Made by a program: the position numbers and the translations under genes. From Hirsutella rhossiliensis (Eukaryota > Ascomycota > Sordariomycetes > Hypocreales > Ophiocordycipitaceae), in the NCBI RefSeq assembly GCF_020360975.1, contig NW_025408668.1:2480001-2544000 (forward strand): a stretch of 64,000 nucleotides of DNA, written 5' to 3'. Below, in pieces: positions 35,058 to 47,403 of this stretch; position 1 is the stretch's first letter, and every line of letters begins with the position of its first letter. The notes below the pieces were generated by a model that saw only the letters and a list, made by a program, of their open reading frames with translations, searched no databases and was not told where the DNA came from.

Positions 35058-36223
35058 GGTGGGCGCGCGAGACAAGGAGAGACAGTGGATGGAGGAATGG
35101 GGGAGGGAGCGACTCACTGCATGGCCTTGATGGGCTTATTGTATGCATACATGACGGCTGACGGGGCCGCGGCTGCACACGCGCAGGGGTCGGGGTCTGG
35201 AAGCTTTGGGTGACGGGCCGGTAGCATGCACAGTAAGCTCGACGAAGATGCGTATCGCGGCGTTCCGTGATGGTGTCGACGTCGACCAGTTGGAAGCGAG
35301 AGCGGCAGGACGGGGAGGGGGCAAGGCGACGTCAGCAGCACCTTCAAGGCCGGCCGCGCTCTGCACATGCCACACGGTTACGCATATCCTGCCGAGTATT
35401 TGTACAAGCCCTTCGCTCCACTAGCCGTGCAATGGTGCCCATCTTTGGGCCGTTCACGGCCAAGCCGGACAGTCTATTGCCTGTTTCGGCGGCTGAGGGG
35501 CCGTCGGCCCGGGCGCCAGGGTACCGGTACATGCAGCGCCGGTCCGGTTGCCGCCGGCAGCACATGTCCTCGGCCGCAAGCATCCGCCGCTGTAGTTGGT
35601 TAACTAAGTGCCTATCAGGTATCAGGCCCTAAATCGTCACGGGGGGCAAGCCGGTGGCGGCCCCGTAGCAGCAAAGCACGGTGGGTAGCAGCGCTTGATC
35701 GGCCGTGAGTGCTATCTGCAATAATAAGATAAGGTAGGTAGCTGCTCTCCATCCCATAGGCCCCATAGGCCACGAGTGACCGGCTTGCTCCTTATTATTA
35801 TGACTTGGAGGATGCTCCCTGGCCAGCCTAGCTTATAATTCAATACCGCGTGTTCTGCTACCACTTACTCTTAGTTGGTGGCCTTGGGCACGTAGGGAGG
35901 AGAAACATGTCTCGTTCTCGTCGCAGCGCCGTAGAGCTGCAGATGGGCACTGCCAACCGCACTCATGCTGTACTCGGGATGACGCAGGTAGGTGTTTTGA
36001 TATACGAGTACTCCGGCTAAACCTGCCAACGCATCTATCCTGTTGAGCTCTGCTGGCAAATCAAAGAGCGTGGCGTCTGCCATGCCTTGCTCGATCCGCG
36101 TCAGTGTCACGCAAGGGGATGCCATAAGTGCCATTTATGTATGTACACGATCCCCGCTCGGCATCCAACTCTCGTCCTTCATCCTCTTTCCCAAGCCACT
36201 GGCTAGCAAAAGAAGCCCGCACC
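35058..36223. other. 1.2 kb gene-free stretch
   Basis: GC-rich, with no gene recognised. It includes a GATAAG at 35728-35733 and a short direct repeat CCCATAGGCC near 35753-35770. It holds the promoter of the kinase gene and the 5' side of the permease. Confidence 0.45.
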
Positions 36224-38464
36224 ATGGGTTCGGGCTGGGAAACAGTAAAGCGAAAGCTTCAATGGTAGTGCCCCCTCGAACCATAGCCATGGTCTAGATG
36301 GTCAGCTACCCGAGTATACAGCCCCAAGGACGACGACGCCAGCTATGAAAACACCACGTGGTGCAACCGAGATCTGATCCCCATCCCCCCCGACCGGCGC
36401 ACCTTTGGGGTATGGTCCTATCTTGGTACGTTGGGGCTTCCAGCCCGCCTCGACTGGCACGACGGCTCAACTGGCAGGCTACTGGACCGTCGCCGGATCG
36501 TGCCTCTCGGCATGGTCGACGGGCAGCACGCTTCTCGCCTTCGGCCTCAGCCCCCCACAGGCCATCGGCGCCGTGGTACGTGTCACGTACCGTTGTGTTC
36601 GTTGAGGGACGCGGCTGACAGGGCATGGAAACGTCGAGGTCGTTGGCGGCATCATCACTGGCCTGTTGGCCGTCGCTTGTGGGTGGATGGGGGAAAACCA
36701 CCACATCGGCTTCACCGTATCCAGCCGGTTTTCCTGGGGCATGCGAGGCTCGTACTGTATGGCAGCCTCCTTTCCATCGTCTTGATGAGCCTCTGGTGAC
36801 CCAGGCCCAAAAGTCCCCGTCATTCTCCGTATATTCACCGGCTCGATATGGTTCGGACTCCAGGCGCTCTGGGGTGGCCAGGCAACACGAGTGGCCATCG
36901 GGGCCATCTCTCCCAGTACGGTCTTCCCACCCGGTACCGCCAATGCGACTCTTTCTTTACTAACATAGAGTAGCCTTTGCGCATCTGCCGAACTACTTTA
37001 ATCCAAGCACTCATCTGCAGACCAATGACTTCATTGGACTGATCGTCTGGTTATGTCTTTTCATACCGGGCGTCCTCATAAAACCAGAGAAATTACAATT
37101 CGCCTTTGTTGCCTGCTTCCTGCTCTTTTGCGGCTCTTGCTTCGGACTCCTTATATGGTAAGCCAAGCGTCATAAAGTGTCTATTTCCCCAGACTCTACG
37201 AGACGTTCTGCTTAGCCGCCTTTTTTCAACCTAGGAGCGTCTCCCGGGTGTATGGGCCAGGGGAGATGTTCTATCAGCCTGGTACAACAAAAAGTGTGGG
37301 TTGGGACTTTCTGTTTGGAATCACGGCCATTCTAGGCGCGTGGGGGGGCGGCACCATAGGACAGTCAGATTGGACGAGATATGCCAGCCGAAAGTACGCA
37401 CCAACGATATCCCAGGTTCTCGCATCACCTGCTACGATTTCCGCAACCGCCATCATAGGCATCATCGTTACTAGCGCATCGCGAGACGTTCTCAAAGGCG
37501 GGATTCAGTGGAATCCAATCTATCTTCTGGCCGACATCCAGGACTACTATCAGTCAAGTCCGGGCTCTCGTGCTGGCGTCTTTTTCGCCAGCCTAGGCCT
37601 TATCGCCTCGCAGCTCTCGGTCAGAGACGTTTTCCGTGATGATTGAGTAGGATGACAATGCTAACGCCAAGTCTAGGTCTCGATTGTCATGATTTCTATA
37701 AGTACAGGCATGGATATTGCAGGTCTTTAGCCCAAGTATCTAAATATAAGACGCAGCGGATACATCATGGCTGTCGTCGGAATTGCAACACAGTCAGTTC
37801 AAATTCTTCTCGGCGAGCTAACTAAGCTAACAAATGCAGGCCATGGCAGATTCTAGCTACGGCTAACAAGTTCCTAGCGGTTATAAGTGGCTTCGGGGTC
37901 TTTTTGGCACCAGCAACGTAGGTTGCCTTATTTCCGTAATAGGCAGTTGTGGACTCACCAGACTTGAAACAGAGGGATAATGCTTGCCGACTACCACATT
38001 GTCCGAAGACGCCGGCTAAAGCTCAACGATCTATACGTCGGAAATGATACTTCCATATATTGGTTCAATGACGGATTCAACTGGCGAGCCCCTATGGCCT
38101 TCATCGCCGGCATGTGGCCACTTATCCGTACGTAATGAGTTTTCTCACAACATGAAGGAAGAATGCTAACTGCGTGACAGCTGGCTTGATTGGCACTGTC
38201 AACGGGTATACTTCCCCAAGCTTTACCCACTGGATCCGTCTCTATAACTTGACTTTCCTCGTCGGCCTAGCCATTGGCTGTTTCATCTTCTGGCTTCTCA
38301 ACTACTTGTTCCCAGTTCCGGGAATAGGACAAGACACTCCATTTCTTGATGAGACCGTCAGTACAACTTCTGACGCTCCCAGCGCGCCAGAGCATCAGAT
38401 CAAGGGGAGGCAGGGATCAGTAGTCAAGGCCATCTCAACGTCCCGATCCAAGGGTGAGCCGTAA
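36224..38464 (+). pseudogene. NCS1-family permease (uracil/allantoin type), in-frame stop
   Basis: Exons read in order as a Fur-type NCS1 transporter: MGSGWETVKRKLQ (ATG 36224); NTTWCNRDLIPIPPDRRTFG; GYWTVAGSCLSAWSTGSTLL; GNVEVVGGIITGLLAVACGW; PVILRIFTGSIWFGLQALWG; TFAHLPNYFNPSTHLQ; GWDFLFGITAILGAWGG and SQSDWTRYA-like GQSDWTRYASRKYAP; FASLGLIASQLS; STGMDIAGL, stop, PKYLNIRRS; PWQILATANKFLAVI; GNDTSIYWFNDGFNWRAPMA; GLIGTVNGYTSPSFTHWIRL. The introns between them have fungal GT-AG ends and branch sites such as TACTAAC. The stop TAG at 37728-37730 replaces a codon that is usually Phe. The first join is also off by a base. Proton-coupled nucleobase uptake would be the ancestral role. Confidence 0.8.
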
Positions 38465-40520
38465 AGCTCATTTGGTCATGCACTTCTATTTTAAAATACT
38501 CTTGGTTGCTTCGTACTAGCGTGGTGCAACTCAGAAACGTCGACAGTCCGAGACCGCCGCCAGCAGGAAAACAAGGCCAGACATAGATGACCTGTCCCAA
38601 GGCAAGGGAAATCTTGCCGCGGAGCAACCACTCCCATCTCCAGGCCTCACCCTTTCGCTTTGCATGATCTCGGTCACGCTAGAGCTCCAGCTTCATACAT
38701 GTCCCCTATGCTATGTCTACCCTAAAAATAAGTGGCTGAGTAGCTCTCAAACAGACGTTAGAGAGCACAGTGGAATAGTATAGGGTAGGCACATACATGT
38801 AGGAAGAAATATCGCGCCGTCCCCAGCTAGAAAGAGGCGGCTATTAAGGCCTTGTAATGTATAAGTAAAAACAACACTCTTGGTGACTTGATGTGACCCC
38901 ATTAACGAGCCTATGTACCTGTTGTATAGGTGTTAGAGATTCAATGGGGCTGATGCAGCTGACTCGTTGCGAAAGTTGAATCGAACGACACTAACTCCCG
39001 CCGATTCTGGTTGGGGCCGTGGGCAATCGAAGCAGTGTCCTGATATAGAAACCATTCATGATGGACGCCGAGTGCAGAAAGGCATACGAAGCGGTGTTCC
39101 GAGACAGTACTCATCGAGAATGCCTCGAGTCCGGGTGCGGAGTCTGTATCCAGACGGGCACCACGTCCATGTCCCGGGCCTGCTGCTGAGCTCGGCCGGG
39201 GATCGATATCTCATCGGGGGGGGATTTTAGCAACTCGCAAGTGCGTCTCGAAGCGGCGCCCGTTGCTGGCCGCCAGCAACAAGGTGATTCAGGAGCTGTC
39301 CAAGGAATGTCCGGGGCCGTGTCGATAACGGGCCTCGGCGTGGTACCACGGCATGGAGCCGGGGAGCAGCGGTCCGCTCGAAATGCCGCCGGAGTCAACG
39401 TGGACCTTTTAGACGGCTCAATTATCCTCGGCTTGACGGCGCTCTGCGACACGCGCGGCGTCCACTTGCCGACCCCATTCGCCCTCCTAGACTTGTACAC
39501 CAGGAGCGTCACCACTTCTACTACTTCGGCCGGGAAGAGACATGGGCTTGCTGGCACCAATACTTAGCTGGTGCATGGAGAGCGAGCTACCATCGCAACT
39601 CGGCCAGCCCCCGCGGGACCTTGAGCCCATCGTTGGCGCCCCTGGCTGGCCCAGCCCTCGACAACGGTCTCTCCATGACGTCCCATTCAGACTAGCCAGT
39701 GCGCCGAACAAAGCTGAGTTCCATGGACACCCACGTGCGAGCGCGACTTGTCGACGGCTTCTGGCACGCCACTCCTGCGGCTGCCGCTGAATGGCATATT
39801 TCGCGCGACGAGGATGCCGTCGACTCAGTCTGCGCTTTTGACACATTCTCCCATCCACAGGCTCCCAAAGAGGACGCTCTATACGGCGCGAGCGACTACC
39901 ACCGCTGCGCCGCTGATAAAGGGGACCTCCCGCTGCCCTCTCCTCTCGATTCCTGTTAGGAGAGCCTCTCGGCGGTGACTCCAGCTCAGGGGCGACGTCC
40001 GATATGCGGGCTCTCAGGTGCTTCTACGACGGCGTCCGGGCGTCCTCAGCTGCGGCTATCCTCGCTTCGCATTCGTTCTCAGCTCTGCTGCCATTCAAAA
40101 TATGATTATTATTTCTTTACATAACGCAGAGGCTCGTCGTGAACTACTCAAGCGCGCTAGGATATGCATGATAGGTCTGAGGTGCAGTGTCGACACAGCG
40201 GCTCTTTGAAGATGCCCAATCGGATGGCTTCTTCATTGCCCGGGTAGTCACAGCGTCCCGAAAGGTCTTGATGCTATGGGTTTGTGCATTTCCCGTTCGC
40301 TTGAAGAGTGCAAGTTCTGTACCGATGGTCGAGTACCGCTGAAAGATTCAGGAGTGGCCTACCACTCTGCAGGTATCATATCAAACGCGTCTTTACAAGC
40401 TCGTGCGCCACAGAGTGAGCAGTATCGACGTGTCTGGCCTTTCTCTCCAGTTGACATCTTGTCCAGCCCCCTCCCCGGTATCGTCCGCCATCCGCCCGCG
40501 TCGAGGTATCCCCTCGCCCA
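38465..40520. other. 2.1 kb with no assigned gene
   Basis: About 39060-39960 keeps runs that look like worn coding DNA on the plus strand, e.g. HYFYYFGREETWACWHQYLAG-like reading near 39510-39570 and REGFWHATPAAAAEW-like reading near 39750-39790. Frames change often and I cannot name a family. Confidence 0.35.
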
Positions 40521-43142
40521 TCACCCGTCTTCCACATCCCGAAGCCGGTCGTCGACCAAGATGACAACCGTCAGCGTCGCGGAATATGCCTCTCTGATGG
40601 CACACGCCAAGCTAACCCAACGTCAGTTGAAGGAAAAGAAGAGACAAGGAGCAAGAGCACCTACCAGGTCCTGTCGACATCCGCCACCACGGCGCTCAGC
40701 CCCCAATGCGAGCACCACGCCCTCGCCAGCGCCTCATTGTCGCGGACGCCAAACGCCTCCACCACCAGCACCTCTTCGTCGTCCACGTCTTCGTCGTCGG
40801 CCGCGCGTGCGTTGCCGTTCGTCCATGGCCCCCGTCCTCCTCCGCGGCCCCAGTCCCGCACGCGCACAACCTCGTCTACGCGGACGGTGCGGAAGACGTA
40901 GTCGAAGAAGAGCGGGTGCGGCCCGTGGGAGCACGGCCAGGCCGCGACGAAGTCGACATCGTACATGAGCCGCAGCGGCCACGAGAGGCCGTCGATGGCG
41001 AACTGGATCGTGGCGTCGTACGCCGCCACTGCCGAGGATGCCGTTGCCGTCGTATCCATCGTCGTCGTGCTCGTAGTCCCCGTCGCCATCACGGGCTTGA
41101 ACCCCAGCAGCTCCATGCGCACTGCGTCAACGACAAACCCGCTCTCCGTCTGCGGCTCCGCCAGCTCGTAGTCGCCCACGGGATACGCCTCGGCCTCCGG
41201 CCCCAGCGGATCCGACCGCTCCTCCATGCTCTCCACGTCGGCGGCGGCCATCCCCTTGCCCCGGTCCCGCGGCCGCCGGCTCCGGATGCGCACCGTCTGC
41301 GTCCGCCCGAGGTCCGCCGTCGGCCGGCCCGGCCCCACCCACCCGGCCACGCCGCGGCACGTCGGCGCCAGCACCTTGCCGACGATGCAGCCCGCCGACC
41401 AGTACGTGTGGCTGCTGCGGTACTGGAAGCCGCAGTGCTGGCTCGAAGTCGACGCTGTTGTCGCCGAAAGCCGCGCCAGGTCGTTTGTTGCCCGATCCGG
41501 GTCCATGTCGATGAGCGTGTTCATGATGAGAAAGGGGAATGTGGGCTGCAGATGGAGGCTCGAGTCAGCCAGCCATCCTCACTCTCGATCCAATGCATGT
41601 ATAGACGGCCTACTTACACCAGGTAGCACAAGGCCGCTGAAAAACGCAAACGCATCGGCGCCGAGAGAATCGAGCCGCCCCTCTTCGTCCACCTGGGCGA
41701 GCCTGCCGAGCGTCGCACCCAGGTTGGGCCACTTGATCATCTGCGCGAACCGTCTCAGCATCTTGACCTGGCGTCGCTTGAGCTTGTATCTCAATCTGGC
41801 TACTCCCCCTCCCCTCTCGTCATTAGCGTTCAAGCAATAAACACAACGACAGAAGACATAGAAGGAAGAGGAACGCACTCTGCTTCGGCGTCGTGCCGTA
41901 CGCCTCGACCCGCACGTGCTCCCGCCAGCGCCGGGCCAGCGCGAGCCCCCACTGGATCGTCGGCGGTATCTGCCGCAGCAGCTTCTCCTTGGCATAGTCG
42001 CCGTGCTGGGGCGCGTTGATGCGCAGCTCGAGCTCGAGGCTGAGGAGCAGCTGGTGCAGGAAGCGGCGGTACGTGCCCTCGTGGTCGGCGAGGAGGAAGC
42101 GCGTCGGCACCTGGTTCTCCGGGTCGGTAAAGTCGATCCAGCCGGGCCGCGACAGCACCAAGATCAGGTCCGTCATCTGCCGGTCCAGCGTCCGGTGTGG
42201 ACTCACATAGCGGTCCGGGTCGCGCAGGATCCGCCGGTACAGGATACGGTAAAGCAAGTCCTCGTCGTCGTCCTCGAGCCCGGCCTCGAGCTCCTGGAGC
42301 CGGCCGAGGATACGCGCCAGGTCCATGGTCCGCGGCTCGACGCCCGGGTCGCGCAGCGTCAGCGCCGGCGGCAGCACGCTCGCCATCGACGCCCAGTGGT
42401 TCAGCGTCACGGTCCCCGGGCGCTCGCCAAAGTGGAAGCCGTAGCTTGGCTGTTCCAGCGTCTCCCACGGGTGCTCGGCCGGGCCTCGACCCGCCAGCCT
42501 CAGAGTCATGAGCTGCGTCATCGAGTCGTGCAGGCCGGCCGCGTCAGTGCCTCCGCCGGCGCAAGACGTCGTGGCGTAGAGGGCGTGGCAGTGGTCTGGT
42601 GCGTGCGCGACGGCTTGTCGGCGTCCCCTGTGCGTCGGCGCGCCGCGGCAGATGAGCTCCCGGGCGCGCTGCCGGGATAGATGGCCGTCGCTTGGCATGC
42701 CTCGGGGCGGCCACTCATTCCCCTTCCTCGTCAAGGCGGAAGCAGACCCGCCGGCATCGCCGTTGTCGCTTTCCTCAACCGCCTTGCCCTTGCCCTTGCC
42801 ACTGCTCTTCCTCCCTGTCTTGTGGGCCGGCGACCCGGAACTCGGCCCCGATGCCAGCCCCGGCCCCGGCCCCGGCTCCGGGTGATCGGGGTGTCTGGCC
42901 CGGCGACGCGAGCGGGGACGGTCTTTTAGCGCGGGCCCATGCGGGCTTCTGCGCGGAGCGGTGGCGTCGTCGTCGTCGCCGTTTCTTGAACGTGTCCCCT
43001 TTGACGAGTCAGCACCATCGCGCGACGTGTCTTCATCGTCGACTGTGGCCCGGGACCCTCGTCGGATTGCCAGGCTGCGGTTGCGCAGCAGCCCTCCCAG
43101 GAACCCGCCGCTCTTCTTCTTCTTCCCTTCTTTCTCCTGCAT
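40521..43142 (-). CDS. Large uncharacterised fungal protein, four exons
   Basis: Exons 43142-41879, 41799-41618, 41545-40665 and 40611-40521 join in frame through introns of 79, 72 and 53 bp and give 805 residues. The start is MQEKEGKKKKSGGFLGGLL. Residues 1-200 are basic and low in complexity (Lys, Arg, Ser, Asp runs). The folded part starts near 240 and includes LARILGRLQELEAGL, LILVLSRPGWIDFTDPEN, FLLADHEGTYRRFLHQLLLS and, over two splice joins, MLRRFAQMIKWPNLGATLGR, FFSGLVLPGPTFPFLIMNTL and IDMDPDRATNDLARL. A Trp/Gly-rich part (YRSSHTYWSAGCIVGKVLAP) and a short last exon follow (TLTVVILVDDRLRDVEDG). The clean splice joins argue for a real gene. I recognise no domain with a known function, and no membrane segment or signal peptide is seen. 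Confidence 0.75.
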
Positions 43143-43902
43143 CCTCTGCTTCCGAACGTCTGGCCCGGCGACTGAGGTTAAGAAAAAGTAAAAGTAGGGA
43201 AAACGCAAACGACGAGAGGGCGGGTGATTTTGGGCCCGCCAAACCCCCGACCAAGCGGTTTTTTTTTGGTGGCGGGCGTCTCCCCCCAAAACGGTTCCGA
43301 ATGCTTTCGATGGACGTTGATGATGTATGCGCTCGCTTTCTTTCTCTTGCTGTGCGATGGAGGACAGCAGAGACCAGGATTGGGCGATGGACAAATAAAG
43401 AGACGGGACGCGTCGGCTGTGCGACAAAAAAGACCAGCGTAGCCGGGATCAGATGGAATAGTTTGCAAACCCCAATCACAGTGTATCTGTTTAGAGAATT
43501 GTCTCTGCTGTTCCGTCCGTGGGCTGGGCAAACAACTCTCCGCACGGCACGAGGGCACTGCATGTACTCGGGCCTGCAAGGAACCGCAGCTACCAACACT
43601 ACGTGTTCCATCACAATTCAGTTCTTCTGCACCTTCTGTCGTGACAACTGGGGGCCTTACATGGTGATATTACTGTAAAACCCCAATAGTTTCCGACATG
43701 ATGGCGCGAAAAGACAAGAGACGCGCTCCAACGTGACGAAGATTATAGTAGCAAGAGAAAAGGGGAGCATGGGAAAATCCATCCATCCCATCCAACAGTC
43801 CACAGCACGCTTCACCTATGTATAACTTACAATGCTCATGTCAACTCCTCTCCCTCGATGCATATCTCTTCCAACCCATCAAACCCCCCCGGCTCACCTT
43901 CA
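43143..43902. other. Spacer between VTC4 and the uncharacterised gene
   Basis: 760 bp holding the promoter of the 805-residue protein gene and the 3' end of VTC4. No gene seen. Confidence 0.5.
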
Positions 43903-46391
43903 TTACAGCTCATCCGACGTCATCAAGCCGCCTCCGTTCCCCTTGCCCGGCTTTGCAAACACCTTTTGGTACTGCCCGCCAGCCTGTTAGCATCAACCAG
44001 TTCCACGGTGCCAGTTCTTCTTCGTCGTCGTCACTCACCTGCAGGACAAAGTTGATGACCAGAGCCGCCATCAGCGTCACGCTCATGACAAGCGGCCCAA
44101 ACATGTTGTCAAAGTGCTTGCCGCTCCGCTCCACAATCATGTTGCGCCGCATGTGCAGCATCAAGTATCCCCAGAGGCCCGCAAACGCCGCAATGGCAAC
44201 GTACATGATGCCCATGACCTGCGCCGTCGTGTCGTCGCCCGCCGCCGTGTACAGCCCGACGGCCAGGCTCCCCTGCAGGATGCAAATATGCTGCCACTTG
44301 AGAAAGGTGCGCTCGTTGGCCAGCCACACCTTGGGCTCAATCTTGAGCTCCCCCATGTTCTTGATCCACTGCGTCGGCTCCACCACGCCCTCGGGCAGCT
44401 GCGCCTTTTGCGCCCGCTTGGCCCGCGCGTACTTGGAGAGAGAGAGGCCGGGAAGCACAGAGGACAGGGCGCCATAGCCTCGGCCGTCCGCCGGCTGCTG
44501 CTGCGGCTGCTGCTGCGGCTGCTGCTGTTGCCCGCCGCTCGGCTCGCCTTCCTCCTCGCCCGCGACGTGCCTGCTGATGGACCGCGACAGCGACGCTCTC
44601 GAGTCAGCCGCCATCCGCTCCGCCAGGTACGACTTGCCCAGTGGCGAGCTCTGGGCCGCCTTGTACGAGCTGGTGCGCGTGCCGCCTATCAGGCTGCCGA
44701 CGGCATTGACATCGTCGGCCCGCTGGGCCCGCCGCTGCTCCTCCTCCTCAAAGGCCCTCTGCGGGTCCTTGCGGATGTCCGTCTCGAGGTCGCTGAGCCA
44801 AAAGGGCAGGTTGTTGACGTAGTCCTCGAACAGGGACGCAATCCCGTGGATAAACTTGGAGAACCGCGGCACTGGATGGACGAGATGCGACGCCATCAGG
44901 TCCTCCACCCACGAGGGGCGCTTGCGGATGCCGTCATCCTTGAGCTTAATCTCCAGCACGGCATGGGGGAACTTGGAGACCTCGCTCTGGTTGATGTTCT
45001 TGAAGGGGTATGTCATGCTGCTGCTGTCAATGTCTAACCGGTGCCAGTCGCCGGGATCGCGGCACGGCCGGTCGGCGTCGAGCGTGTCTTCGCGGATAAA
45101 GGCTAGGTCGGTGTCGATGGAGATGCGGACACGGTCGTCGGCCGGCTTCTGGAAGGCCGTGCGGACGTAGTTTGCCCTCAGAACCGGCGACAGTTTCTTC
45201 TGCCGCACGAAGTCCTGAATCCTGACCACGGTGGCCTTGTAGCTGTTGATGTGCTCGGCGGGTACGCCCTGGCGCGCCATCTTCTGCGTGTGCTTTTCCA
45301 TGGCGCTCTCGCCGTCAAGAAAGGGCTTGATCCACTTGTCCTTGATGGGGAACTTGTGATCTTGGCTGTTGCCCTTGGCGTCGGCAGTCTTTTGCTCGAA
45401 AAAGATGTCGGGCCGGCTGCTCAGCTGGCCGTACCAGCGCAGACGGAGAGACGAGGCCTCGGACTGGCGATGGACCTTCTCCGAGTAGAGCTCAAACTTT
45501 TTGTTGTCAAAGTAGAGCGACGTGATGGCGGGCGAGTCTTTGCCGTCGAGCTCCTTGGCCGACTGCTCGCTGTAGATGAGGGTGGGGAGCCGGCGGAGGA
45601 TGAGGGTCTTGACCTCGAGCAGGTTATCGAGATGCACCCAGACTGCGCGTCGCCGCCAATGCGGTCAGCCAAGGCAAGCGGAAAGGCACAGGCGACGGTG
45701 GCTTACACTTGTGGGCGGTATACCTCTCGCCATTGTGCGTCTCGCGCTGGCTCTCGAGGTCGAGGGGCACCTGGTCGCCGCCCTCGAGCTGCTGCCGGAT
45801 GGCAAAGTACATGATGGACAGCTTGTTGAGGAGCGGCGAGTAGCCCTTCTCCGAGTTAAAGGGCCGCTGGGCCAGGCTCAGCTGCATCATGGGGCGGACC
45901 CGGTAGCGGTCGCCGCGCTTGCGGTCGTGCTTCTTGACAATCTTGAGGAAGCCCGTGTAGTTGATGCTGCTGTACTTTTTCAGCTCCTTGACCTCGTTTG
46001 TAATGTCGTCGAGCTCCTTTTCCAGCCGCCGCAGTCGCGAGTGGACCTGCTGCTGTTCGGCCGAGTCTGGCTTCAGCTTCTTATCGTCGGCCTCTGTCTC
46101 GGCCTCTGTCTCGGCGTCGTCGGCCGGGGCGAGCTCCTTGAGCTGATCAAAGGCGGAGTCGACACGCCGCCTCAGGGCGTCGACCCTCTCCTGCTGGAAG
46201 CGCGCCACCTTTTCGAGCTGGACATTGAAGATTTCGTCGCAGAAGCGGTTTTCATCGTCCTCGGTCCACGCAACGCCGCCTTCGTCGTCCACCTTGTCTT
46301 CGTGCAGCAGGTCCTTGAGCTTGCCGTAGTCGATGTACTGGTCCTTCCACGGCCCGTACACGGCCTCGCGCAGCGTCTTGCCGAAACGCAT
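43903..46391 (-). CDS. VTC4: Vacuolar transporter chaperone 4, polyphosphate polymerase
   Basis: Three exons (46391-45707, 45642-44039, 43971-43903), 64- and 67-bp introns, 785 residues. The first 165 residues are an SPX domain (MRFGKTLREAVYGPWKDQYI; basic surface KIVKKHDRKRGDRY), the inositol pyrophosphate sensor that couples the complex to phosphate status. The central tunnel domain makes polyphosphate from ATP: SLRLRWYG with Arg 295 and 297, and AVLEIKLKDD with Glu 459 and Lys 461, matching the catalytic basic and metal-binding residues of yeast Vtc4. A Gln-rich linker (QQQQPQQQPQQQ, near 600) precedes three C-terminal membrane segments (VMGIMYVAIAAFAGLWGYLM and others) that pass the chain into the vacuole. 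The last exon adds YQKVFAKPGKGNGGGLMTSD. The intact catalytic residues identify the VTC4 rather than the VTC2/3 type. Confidence 0.93.
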
Positions 46392-47403
46392 CTTGGGTCC
46401 GGGGGTTTCCGGGGCGGTGCTCGTGGGGAGAGGTCGAGGGCGAAGGCAACGGTGGTGATGAGCGGAGATGCCAGTCGGGAGAGGAAGCGGCCGACGCGCC
46501 TGTGTGTCGGTAGAATCAATCAAGTGCGCCTCATCGAGCAGCCAAAGCCAAGCATGTCCAAGGCATGACGGAGACGTTGGAGGGCGAGAGGGGAGAGAAC
46601 CTCCACCCTCAATGCGACGCGGCCTTTCCACATTAAATCGTCCGGTCCGGCCTTGTGGTGCTTGATCCAACTCTCTCCGGATTGTGGCGTCTGTGGCTGA
46701 GCCAGGCCCGTGATTTTGATTTCCAGGCCTCTTCGCCACTCTTCTTTCCAGTGTACAGTGCCCTCCCTACCGTGGCTTGTAACTGGCGCTGCATAATACA
46801 GACAACACCAGTTTTTGCACCCGTCCCAAGTGCCTTGAATTTTAATTTTATTTTTCGGGGGGGTTCTTTTTTTTTTTTCAAATTTTCAGCTTCGTCACTT
46901 TCTGCAACATCGTCAACCCGAGTGAGTACTCTTCGTCCAGCCACCGCCAACTCAGGCTAGTTGTCCGGAAACGTCGCCGAAAGCCGGCCACCAAAAGACT
47001 GCTTGCACCAACATTCAACAAGCACATCTTCCATCCCCATCTCAGCAGACACTAACTTACCTCGTGTGGTGGACAATCACTTCACCGTCAGCGAGTGCCG
47101 TATTTAAACACACATCTTCAAAACTCATCTGGTCGTCTACGTAACAAGCCCCTTGCGTCATCACATCAACCATGTTCGTGTCCATCTCGTCTCGAAAAGC
47201 CGTCGGAAAATAAACCCCAAGGCGCACGCTGCAATGGTATTCCATTTTCCCGTCCTTCCCAACCTTAACCCCAAAGTCTTGCTTGGTATCTTGGCTGCCT
47301 GCCTCCTCTCATCCGCAGGCAAAAGGAAACGGAGGGAGCAAAGAAAAAAGCATCATCACCACCTGACAAAAACGCCTTGGCTTACGAGAGACATGACCTT
47401 AAC
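46392..47403 (-). other. VTC4 upstream region
   Basis: 1.0 kb between the VTC4 start and the GLT1 stop, both on the minus strand. It contains a 12-base T run at 46867-46878. I looked for the CACGTG/CACGTT site of Pho4-type regulation and saw no convincing copy. Confidence 0.45.

Noticed and set aside
43143..43427. Extension of the 805-residue protein upstream of the ATG at 43142
   Set aside because: The frame stays open, but the sequence has no protein-like pattern and the Lys-rich MQEKEG start is a better fit.
41916..43678. Long plus-strand frames opposite the 805-residue protein gene
   Set aside because: Arg/Pro/Ala-rich shadow frames; the minus strand shows phase-consistent splicing.
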